NCBI RefSeq assembly: GCF_958979055.1
Contig: NC_084891.1
Coordinates: forward strand, 23,748,001-23,812,000
DNA: 64,000 bases
Origin: Alnus glutinosa
Lineage: Eukaryota > Streptophyta > Magnoliopsida > Fagales > Betulaceae
Reading direction: 5' to 3'
The notes beneath the pieces are model-generated. The model ran no database searches and was not told the DNA's origin. It was given only the letters and a program-made list of their open reading frames with translations. Positions within the stretch are counted from its first letter, which is position 1; every line of letters begins with the position of its first letter. The position numbers were made by a program, and so were the translations under genes. Shown here one piece after another: positions 37,008 to 55,080 of the stretch.

Positions 37008-37264
37008 ATAGATTCTGCCCAAATAATTTTTGTACTCCCTTTTATATCCCTGCATGCTATATGTTCATTTTGCCCCTGTCAAGCACAAGGCCCAATGGGG
37101 ACGTCTAATATCTTCTCTGACTTGATTTGACTGATCTCATAAATATTGAAGGCTTTCTGCGACCAATGTTCATGTCCGGGGACTAATCATTTCCGGGGTC
37201 CGAAATCCCACTTGTGGGGCAAACTTGGCCCCACTCCAAAGTGGGGACAAATATTTCCCTAACA
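36779..37264 (-). repeat. 5' LTR of the retrotransposon
   Basis: Same sequence as 28073-28504 apart from scattered substitutions and a much longer (GA) tract of about 37 units at 36929-37004. It adjoins the primer-binding site, so it is the 5' LTR on the minus strand. Confidence 0.92.
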
Positions 37265-37736
37265 TTGCTTTTTTCCCATGAACTACCGACCTATGTCATT
37301 TTGCCCCCACAAACTACCACTTCGACCAAAAAAGAGCATCAAACTACCATCTTTACTGCTTTGCCCCCTTCCGTCATGGAATCCCGTTAACTTGGATGGA
37401 ATATGCAATTTTTTACCGTTAAGTTTGATTTAAAGACCAAAATGCCCCTACAGTAATTAATAAAAAATATTAAAATTAATATATTAAAAAAAAAAAAACT
37501 GAAGGAAAATGGTGGTGGCGGCCACCCCTGAGGTGGCCAGGTGGCCTGCGAGCCACCTCGGCCTAAGGGGTGGCCGCACGGCCTCCCCATAACCTGGGGT
37601 GGCCGTGGGTGGCTCCGGCCACCTCTGTGGTGGCTCGCGGCCCACCCCGGCCTAAGGGTTGGCCGCACGGCCTCCCCAGAGGTGGCCGGAGCCACCTCTG
37701 GGGGTGGCTCGCAGGCCGCCACCCCCTTTTCCTTCT

Positions 37737-37775
<39 letters not shown>

Positions 37776-37981
37776 TTTTTGTTTAAAATGATGATATTTA
37801 GGTAATTTTTGAAATTGAGTTAGGGTATTTAAGTCTTTGCATGAATTAGACTGATGAAAGGGGGCAAAGTATGTAAAGATGGTAGTTTGATGCTCTTTTT
37901 TGGTCGAGGTAGTAGTTCATGAGGGCAAAATGACATAGGCCGGTAGTTCATGGGGAAAAATGCAATTACCCCTTCAAAATT

Positions 37982-38633
37982 TGTTTATTCACCCATTGGA
38001 GTACAAAACACATTTAAATAGTCCCATTGACAAAAATTCTAATTTATGAAACCAAATAAAAATGAAATTATCAAGTTGCTCTCAAATACTTGGAAATACT
38101 TTTGATCCAGCACGTGTAAAAATTGCGTATACAAGTTTTCAAAGGGGAATTCTTTAGCACGATTCCTGTTTAGTAATCCTCTCTCTTATCTTTATGGGAT
38201 AATTTTTTTTAGTGTGACTAAAAAGTTATTGATGTGATATAAAATAGAAATAATTTATATGGGAAAGTAGAAAATTTTGTATTGTAGTAAATTTTTTTTA
38301 TTTAAATAATAATAAAAAATTATTGATGTAATATAAAAAGTAAAAAAGGTTAAGAATATTTTAAGTTGTTTTTTGAAAAAAATAAAAATAAAGAGAGGGG
38401 CAAGGAAAAGGAATTATTAAACCGAGCCTTATTAGGAATGCTCTAATAACAACCAAAAAAAAATTGCACTTCTGTTTTTCGTACAATATACGACATTTCT
38501 TCTTTTGTTTTTGTCCCCCTATTTTCGTATAAAAAATAAAAAAATAAAAAAATAAAAAAAAATTGAAAAGGAAGGCAGAAAAGAGATCAAGCAAAGAACT
38601 CTCTCTTCTTTAAACTTTGGTCAAGGAGTACTT
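37982..38633. other. Upstream region of the alcohol dehydrogenase-like gene
   Basis: The start (37976-38130) is a diverged copy of 27520-27660. The rest is AT-rich and presumably includes the promoter and leader. No confident TATA box. Confidence 0.4.
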
Positions 38634-47204
<8,571 letters not shown>

Positions 47205-47250
47205 CCTGTGTCTCCCCCTATATCGAATGATGTTTTTATTTTCTTTTCCT

Positions 47251-47256
47251 AATAAA
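47251..47256 (+). terminator. Poly(A) signal of the ADH-like gene
   Basis: AATAAA lies 46 bp after the stop codon, in a T-rich context suitable for 3' end formation. Confidence 0.55.
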
Positions 47257-48034
47257 ATGGGGAAAAAGCAGGTTAAATAAGAATGAATGCTAAACATTCA
47301 AACACTTTTTTTCATAATTTGGTTCTAACTTGATGTGTCAAAATCTCATGAAATTTATCATTTTGGAAAGTGTACCATATAATCTCATAGGATTGTGACA
47401 CATCAGGTTAAATAAGAGGGTCCTTGCTACTTTGGATATGGAAGATATATTATATGGTGTTGTTAATGTCTTAATGACGGTGGAAGAAAAATTGGATGTA
47501 TTTCATGATTCCAATATGGTTACACTATTAATTAAATAATTAAATTCATAATATCTTATAAGTTTAAATTTTTAAAACAACTAATAATTTAATAAAACCC
47601 GATGTTGCTCTTCATTTCTTTTCAACTATATTTTCTAATTAATGAAGCTAGCTCATTCTTATATTCCAAGGCAAGGATATAACTATATCATTGCTTGGAG
47701 TGACCTACACTTCACATCTATTTTATTACACAAAGTTTTACATTGTCGACGTGATATGAACTGAGTGGAGGTAGAAAGTTTTGTTTTTTTAAGTGTCCAT
47801 TCAACCCATGACACGTTAGCAGGTGTGAAATGGGTGTGATAAAATACGTGTGAATATTAGAGTTATTTTCCTGCTTGGGGGTTGTTATTGATTTTGACAT
47901 TGTTTGAATTTTTAGAACAATATATATATTCACATGAGAACATAAAACATTCTTAGTAGCCTCATCAAATTTTACTAGTCAAAATAGCCGTAAACCACTT
48001 TTCTCTATTTTAACCATCCAATTTTCAAAGCACC
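47257..48034. other. Intergenic, nothing recognised
   Basis: AT-rich, no gene or defined repeat. Confidence 0.5.
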
Positions 48035-49035
48035 CCAGCTAGGGGTGGGTATGGGTCAGGGCAAGCTGGATATTGGCCATTTTGGCACTTGGACCTGCAC
48101 ACTGCGGGTTTTAGAAATCCTACCAATGGCCTGGCTACAGTGAACATTATCTGCCGGGTCTTGGGTTTTGCGTGGCGGGTTGAATGGGACGGGTATTGCG
48201 GGTTGGGCAGAGCAAGTCGGGTATTGTGGGTTGGGCATCCCTTTCCCTCAAACCGATTCGAATTACTTATTGTGTGCCCATATGAACCAAATGGCATCGT
48301 ATTTTTAATCACCGTCTAGTTATTTTATAGGCAACCAACACAAACAAAGAAGAAGGAAAACATGAGAAAAAAGAAAAAGAAAAAAAAGAGAGACATGCCA
48401 AAGGTTGCTTGGGGGACAATTGATGGGAAAGACAATGCAGACCCAAGAATACAGTCAAAATAGCCTTTGCTTTTGTAAACTCAAAAATTGATATGTACCC
48501 CTTAATTAAGCCAAGCTATGAACACATACGAAAACTTCACTATTTACCAGTTAATGAAAATGAGCGGCGCAAGGTTAGGAAAATTTATTTTGAGCTTAGA
48601 AGGAGGCTGAGCAAGTGAGCGGCACTGAGGAGTGAGGGCTCAGGAGTGAACGGAAATGAAAAAAGAAGAATGAAAATAAGAAACTAAAATGAGAGACAAC
48701 TGAGAAGAGAGGGGTGAGGCTGTGACTTGTAAGTTGTGAGAGGCGTAGGGTTAGGAACTTAGGTTTTTTAGGGTTAAAAATGGGGGGAGAGGTGGGTACC
48801 CGAAATTTTAAAAAAACTGATATACATGACCCGCCCTGCACGGATAGTACACTTTCTTACCCGGACTCGCAATTTTAACACTAAAATTCGGACTTTGCAG
48901 GGCGGGGCAAGGCGAGGTGGGTAGCTGGAATTTTTTAAAAAACTGATATACACTTTCTTTCCTAGACCCGCAATTTTAACACTAAAATTCAGACTTCGCA
49001 AGGCGATGCGGGTTTTGCAGGTTTTGCCCACTCTT
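48035..49035. mobile_element. hAT-like non-autonomous element
   Basis: The left end 'ctaggggtgggtatggg' and right end 'gcaggttttgcccactctta' are related to the ggggtgggca...tgcccacccc ends of plant hAT elements. Both flanks are rich in cgggt/acccg. Near the right end a block ('aactgatatacac', 'cccgcaattttaacactaaa') is present twice, at about 48820-48900 and 48940-49000. No transposase ORF. Confidence 0.55.
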
Positions 49036-49325
49036 AACCATAACAACCTCACAATTTTAGCTATTTATTATCACTATTTTATTTAAATAATTTTTTTCAA
49101 AAGAGAGATTGCGTGTGAGAAATAATAAAAAATGAAAGAGATAAAATTTTAATAGTTTTTTGTTGTTTTGATGAGTGGATAGTACTCACTATTGTTGGTG
49201 AGTACTATTCACTCTCAAATTAGTGAGGCTGCAAAATAGCCTTTTGACTATTTTAGTGTCTACCGATAAAGAAATGTTGAGACCGATAGGATTCTTTATA
49301 TTTTTGACTCTCCCAAACAAAAAGG

Positions 49326-49680
49326 AGGAATGCTATAGCATCTTCTAGTGTTCTCCTGGGATGACATAAATGTAATTTTGATTCAAAAATTGCATCTATG
49401 CCATCCAAAAGGACATAAATGTAATTTTTTAATTACATATATGCTATGCCAGGAGAACACTAGAAGACGCTCTAATATTTCTCACGCTTTCCTCCTAACA
49501 AATAGAGAAATGCTAGAACATCTCCCGGTGTTTTTCTTGTGTTCTCCTGGAATGGCATAGATGTAATTAAAAAATTACATCTATGTCTTTTCGGATGGCA
49601 TAGATGCAATTTTTTAATCAAAAAAATTACATCTATGCCATTCCAGGAGAACACAAGAAGATGCTCTAACATTCCTCTAA
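49326..49680. mobile_element. Pair of hairpin MITEs in tandem
   Basis: Unit 1 (about 49326-49483) and unit 2 (about 49507-49678) each fold on themselves. 'agtgttctcctgg' pairs with 'ccaggagaacact' in unit 1, and 'tgtgttctcctggaatggca' with 'tgccattccaggagaacaca' in unit 2. The centres contain 'gatgtaatt...aattacatc'. Both units belong to one family. No coding capacity. Confidence 0.85.
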
Positions 49681-50607
49681 CAAATAACAATAATTATATG
49701 TAGGAAAAAATAGAAGAAGAGGAAACTAAATTTAGAATTGGTCCGTATTTGTCATTTGTGGCCCTGTGGGACTAGCCTAGTTTTGGAAACTTGAGGGAGG
49801 CTGTGCAATAATCAAAAACCATAGTGGAGCTGTGGCGGATTAAAAGGAAAATGATTAAAAAAAAATTTATATAATTAAAAAGGAAAACGAAACTAGTCAT
49901 GGTTTATTTAGAAAAATGAAAAGTATACATAATTTTTTCAAACTATTATTTTATTGTCAATGTCTCCTCCAAACTATCAATTTTGTCAATCCTCCCTTAA
50001 ACTATCGAGAAAATGTCAATATCCTTTTAATGGCAAAATTTCCATTCAGAAAATTATTAAAATTAAAAATAAAAACTAAAAAAATTATTACAAAAAATAT
50101 AAAATAACAAAAATTTATACAAAAAAAAATAAAAATAAAAACAGGTTTTTCTTTCTTTCTTTTTTTTTTTTTTTTTTTTTTTTTTTTGTTTTTTTAATAA
50201 ACTCAAATAGTTTTTTTGAGTTTATTAAATGATTGCAAATTCCCTGCGGTTTATGTTAAAGAAAAATGTAAAATTAGTTTTATTTTTTTTATATTTTATT
50301 TTAAAGAATACGTGTGACATAATACATTAACGGATTGTATCTAATTTGCTATTAAAAAATACATCTAAAACTTATTTGAATCTTTTACTTACCTCAACTC
50401 AAAACACTTTTTAATCGCTTTTTAAAATTCATAAAGCTATTTGGAACTTGAAATATTGATTTTGTATTTTTCTCAATTTTTTTAAATTGAAAATGTGTCA
50501 GAAAATCCAAAAAAATGACAAAAAGCCGGGTCCTGACGTGATTTCCTTTAGATTTTTGTACCTGGAGGTTCAATCAAGGGTTCCATACCATACTCACTCG
50601 CGCAGAC
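49681..50607. other. Intergenic and RMT2-like promoter
   Basis: AT-rich, with a poly-T tract at 50160-50187. No further element recognised. The last part is the presumed promoter and leader of the methyltransferase. Confidence 0.45.
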
Positions 50608-53457
50608 ATGGACCAAGGTGAGGAGCTATGCGAGGCCGCGAGGAGTGGCGACTCGGACAAGCTGAGAGCTCTGATAGAGACCGGTGCCGACGTTTCCTAT
50701 TTCGACGGGCAAGGCCTCACTCCGCTAATGCACGCGGCCAAGCACGGCCACGCCCACGCGGTCAAGACCCTTCTCGAAGCTGGCGCGCCATGGAACGCCC
50801 TCTCACCGTCCAACCTCTCCGCTGGAGATTTCGCTATGGAAGCTGGCCACCAGGACGCTTTTGATATCCTCCTCAGTGCCGGTAAGCGTTTTGCTCATTC
50901 ATTTGTTTGCCTTATCAGAAAAGAGAACAGAGAGTATTTGGGATTGAAACTTTGTTCAATTGTATTGAATGTATAAAATGCCTCACCGTCCCTCCTCATT
51001 TCACTCTCTTCTGCCTTTTTTTTTTTTACTTAAGTAATCCAATGCTTGACGTACAACAATGTACATAGCTATTGATGTATATACATGGAATCCCAATTCA
51101 ATTGCTAATTACTGAACGATTCGAGAATTGGTACACTAGAATTTGTTGTTGAAACTCTCGGTTAATTATCAACAAGCAATACAGAGCCCAGAGTCAGCAA
51201 TAACTAATACAGATTTTTCCTGCACTTTAGGCACTGCATGCATAATTATCATGATTATTATAGGATTTATTCTTTATTTCTTTTGTAGATACCCTTGATT
51301 ACCACTTCCGTGGGTGTATTCTAATAGATTTGGGTGAGAATAACTCCTCATGAGGTTGCTCTTGTTGCTTTTTTGGACAATGGTTATCCTTTGTTTTAGC
51401 TGAAAATGGATTCAGTCTCTGTATATAAAGCGAGTAAGTTCTATCTTAAGTGATATTTCCTCCCCCAATAAATATGGGGTGGAGGGTACTGGGTTCAAGA
51501 CGCATTGGGTGAGTGTCTAACTTGCCAATCAAAAAATTTACTCATAAAAAAAATACGTATATGAACAGGGATTCAAGCTGAACTGGTATTAGGAACAATT
51601 GCAAGGAGAGCAAATAAAAATAGCGATCTTGATGGAGTTTACTTGGAAGACAGAGTTACTTTCAGTGAGGATAAGCTGATGGACTCTGATAGCAAGGCTG
51701 TCATGATGGCTTGGGAGAAACCATTGATGGAGGCTCATGCCAAAGCTGTTTGCTCTGGAGGTGGTCACGTTCTGAACATTGGATTTGGAATGGGTCTTGT
51801 GGATACTGCCATTCAGCAATATGCACCTGCTATGCACACTATTGTTGAGGCTCACCCGGAAGTTTATGAACGTATGCTTCGTACTGGTTGGGGTGAGAAG
51901 GATAATGTGAAGATAATATTTGGCCGTTGGCAAGATGTCCTCTCTCAACTTGAATCTTATGATGGTAACTCCAGAATCTCAGTCACCTTTTGCCAATATA
52001 CACAGACATCTTTGCATCTTTATGTTTTATGCGACTATTGTACTCCCATATGTGTGTTTACACACATATTGATTTTTTCACGTATCCATATGTATGTATT
52101 GTGTGTTTAAACTTTATGTGTAATTCCATCATATAAGTCTGACTAGAATGTTCACTTTAATAACTCTTACAATTGGATTCCATACAAAAAACTGGGATGT
52201 AGTGCTGCTTATCGCCTGAAATCCAGATTTTAACTATATAGCCAGCTTTTGTTTTCTCCAGTGACCAACTGAAATGGCTGTATTGTTTGATTTCTCACGA
52301 TTTCCTTATACCAATTATGATTTTTTCTGTATCAGTTAGCAAGTTTCCTGATAAAGGTTTATCTATTCACAAGTCCATATTTTATAGAAATTTCTTCATC
52401 CTCAGATGCATTTCTGCTGAGGAAATCTGTATCTGTTCACTAGCTGCATATGATGCCGGAGTGTGGGAGGATATCAGTTTGAAGAGAGGGCTTTTGATTA
52501 GGTGTGGGGGACTGCTAGAGAGAGAGAGAGAGAGAGGAGAATGCAAGTTTGAGTTGGTGGTTGGGTCGGTGAAGGGAGGAAAATAAACGTCAATGTGTGA
52601 TTATCTGGGTGCAGCTTGAGGGGAAAAAAAATTGCATGCCCTTGAATTGCCTAAGGACACTTGGGTGACTGTTGATTTATATACCTTATTGTATTTGAGA
52701 TTCCTTTGACTGGGGCATAATGAACTTGCATGAACTGAGATAGTTATTCATGTCTTTTATTGAGTAAACTAATTCCGGTTTTCAGCCTGCAATGGTAATC
52801 TGCAAATTTACTCTCTCTGCTGGTGCATAAACTTGAACATTAATGGTTTCCGTTTGGGTGACTTGTAATAAGTTTAAAAAACTTGTGTAGACTTTGCATA
52901 AATCGCAAATATTATTGAAAGACTTATTTAAGTTATTTATTGCTGAGCGAGAAGTTCTGAGTTGTTATGCATTGTATCCATATGGCCAACCTATATTGCC
53001 TTTTGCTGATATGATAACTCTCATATGTTGGCGTTCAGATATTCTTTGACATTATGCTGAAATTGTCATGAAATATCTCCATATGGCCAACCTGTATGGC
53101 ACCTTTTGCTGATATGGTAACTCTCATATATGTTGGCTTTCAGGTATTTTCTTTGACACGTATGGAGAGTATTATGAAGACCTGAGAGAGTTCCACCAAC
53201 ATCTTCCTGTGTTATTGAAGCCTGGGGGAATCTACTCATTCTTCAATGGCCTTTGTGGAGGTAATGCATTCTTCCATGTTGTCTACTGTCAGTTAGTTTC
53301 TCTGGAACTCGAGAATTTGGGCTACTCCACACAGTTAATACCATTGCCTGTTAAGGATTGCCTAGGAGAAGAAGTTTGGGAAGGTGTGAAACACAAATAT
53401 TGGCAGCTTGATACATATTACCTTCCTGTTTGTCAGTCAATGCAGGATTCTGAATGA
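50608..53457 (+). CDS. RMT2: Ankyrin-repeat protein arginine methyltransferase (RMT2-like)
   Basis: Related to yeast Rmt2, which methylates the delta nitrogen of arginine in ribosomal protein L12. Three exons: 50608-50881, 51569-51964 and 53144-53457, all GT-AG and phase 1, giving 327 residues. Residues 1-91 hold ankyrin repeats (ELCEAARSGDSDKLRALIE; GLTPLMHAAKHGHAHAVKTL). The methyltransferase domain has SAM motif I VLNIGFGMGLVDTAI (GFGMG at 163-167) and acidic VEAHPE (184-189). It continues with GIFFDTYGEYYEDLREFHQH and LLKPGGIYSFFNGLCGGN, the signature region of the RMT2/guanidinoacetate methyltransferase-like family. The C-terminus WQLDTYYLPVCQ is intact. Exon 1 is GC-rich and exons 2-3 are AT-richer. 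Function in plants is inferred from homology only. Confidence 0.93.
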
Positions 53458-53866
53458 TGCTTGCTTTTTTACTTCAGATATTTTGAGAAACGCTTCTAAC
53501 CAGTTAGAAGTCTGTGTTATTCAATGCTTGCATTATCCTCTGGTTGATGAGTTTGAAGGGTTAGAATCCTATAACAAATAACCTACATAATTTATATATG
53601 GCATCATCACATTTTTATTGTTTGAGCCTGTGTTGGCAATGAAACTTGGAACCAGCTGTTCAGAAACGTATTAAGGATGTGATAATGCAGTGGAAACATA
53701 ATCGATAACTTCAGTTCATATGTTCTTAGTCGCCATGCAATTGGTCCAAGCTATAAAGAAACAGGGGATGATCTCTTAATTTTATGAGAAAGTTTAATGA
53801 GAGGGTAAGTCATCTTTGGAGGACAAGAAACTTCATTGGGCAATTTATCCTGAAGGATCTGGGATT

Positions 53867-54195
53867 TTTTTTTTTTTTAGAAAAAAATTTTTTTTATAAG
53901 TAATCGACAGTATCATTAAAAGTGTAAGGTGCCCTCGGTATAAAGGAAGTATACAAAAAGAAGCACCTAACTAGAAGAAACAGAAAGAGAAAGAAAATGC
54001 TATAACTAATCGACAAAAGGAGTTACATAAGCAATTGTACACTCCTAGGCATAACCCGCGACAACTCAAATCGACTGAAAAAGACAATCCAAATGGCATA
54101 AGTCACATAACAATGAAAAATGGCTGTAATGAATGTCCACCAAGACTAAAAGATAACTGTCTGTTTCTTCCAAAGGTTAAGCTGATAAAGATCTA
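53867..54195 (-). mobile_element. 5'-truncated LINE-like 3' tail
   Basis: Read on the minus strand, the segment ends 'tttaatgatactgtcgatta' and then an A-rich tail (plus-strand T/A run at 53867-53895). The 'ttgtatacttcc' and 'taggtgcttc' motifs resemble 3' ends of plant LINE elements. There is no reverse transcriptase, so it would be a short 5'-truncated copy. Confidence 0.5.
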
Positions 54196-55080
54196 TTAAC
54201 TAACAGGATAATTTAACCTAAAAAGAAAAAAGAGAAACATAGAATGGCCACATACTTCCCTTGGTATCTTTATCAATTTGATCTAAAACACCCGCGTTCT
54301 GCACTCTAGTGGGCATATACAGTAGACAACTGCAAAAGCAGCAGCAACTGGTCACCTGCACCTGATTACGTTTCCCCATGATCTGTTGAATTCCATGGTA
54401 AGAATAAACATTGGAAATGATACAAATTCCTGGCTCTGGGAAAGAACTGCATAAGCATAGGTTCGCAAGTCCAAACTTCTAATTTTTTATTTTTTATTTT
54501 TTATTTTTCATTATATTAGTTTGAGAATGAAACTAATTAGAAAATTGTAATTTTACATCATATTATTGTATCATATTATACTACAAGTTGCTTAAAATAC
54601 CTCCCAAGTTTAATATGCATGCTTAGAATTATATTTCCTAGAAACAGAAGGATCCCATGGCTCCATTGTGGGTAAAGGAGCAGATATTCCAATAATCGGT
54701 TTTAGATAAGCTGATACATGGAGCCGTGGTCTTTATGCTGTCCTACAGGAAGTTGTTTCGTCACAAAATCAAAGAAAAGCTGTAAAGTCAAACCCTTGCT
54801 ATTTTTCTTCGATTATGTGAGCCATGGTAGACAAGACGAGAGAATTTCTAGAAATAGTAGGACACAGAAATCCTAGTTTAATTCACAAGCCAATCCCTTG
54901 CATGCTTTTCTGTACAATTATTTTTTCTAGATTTCTTCCTCCCTTGTTTTTTTTAACCCATAACTGGCCCCAATTGCTGGGTTGCTGGACATAAGAAAAA
55001 GGAAAACTACAAGGCAAACCAATTCATTCTGCATATATAAAGAGAGCATTTACGCCATTTTGGCACGTCAGATCCCATAA
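54196..55080. other. Convergent 3' flank of RMT2-like and subtilase genes
   Basis: No gene recognised. The part near 55080 is the likely 3' UTR of the subtilase. Confidence 0.5.

Larger units (their letters stand above)
28073..37264 (-). mobile_element. Non-autonomous LTR retrotransposon (gypsy-like ends, no gag-pol)
   Basis: Two direct LTRs, 28073-28504 and 36779-37264, start TGTTGATGATC and end CCCTAACA on the plus strand. Flanking 5-mers ttact (28068-28072) and ttgct (37265-37269) are a one-mismatch target duplication. Just inside the right LTR the minus strand reads ATTGGCGCCGTCTGTGGGAA, a primer-binding site typical of plant Ty3/gypsy elements. Just inside the left LTR it reads a purine-rich GAATTGGGGTGTAAT. 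The element is therefore transcribed on the minus strand. In the 8.3-kb interior I found no capsid zinc knuckle, protease, reverse transcriptase or integrase motif, so it looks like a large retrotransposon derivative. By eye the LTRs differ at about 16 of roughly 420 positions outside the microsatellite. Confidence 0.9.
28061..37972. mobile_element. Mutator-type MITE, split by a retrotransposon
   Basis: The left end 'ggggtaatta' (28061-28072) continues at 37265 after the 9.2-kb insertion. The right end is ...'tgcaattacccc' (37972). The arms at 37265-37370 and 37860-37972 are inverted copies, with 'catgaactacc', 'tatgtcattttgccc' and 'accaaaaaagagcatcaaac' in each. Flanking 9-mers are ttcaaagtt (28052-28060) and ttcaaaatt (37973-37981), a one-mismatch 9-bp target duplication as expected for Mutator-like elements. 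The core is a GC-rich ggtggcc repeat plus poly-T. The intact element was about 720 bp and non-coding. Confidence 0.85.

Noticed and set aside
36738..37130. ORFs of Glu-Arg repeats around the LTR microsatellites, also at 28095-28370
   Set aside because: They read through (GA)n in the LTRs and have no coding support.
37541..37791. Pro/Trp/Arg-rich ORFs near the retrotransposon
   Set aside because: They translate the GC-rich ggtggcc core and poly-T of the Mutator-type MITE.
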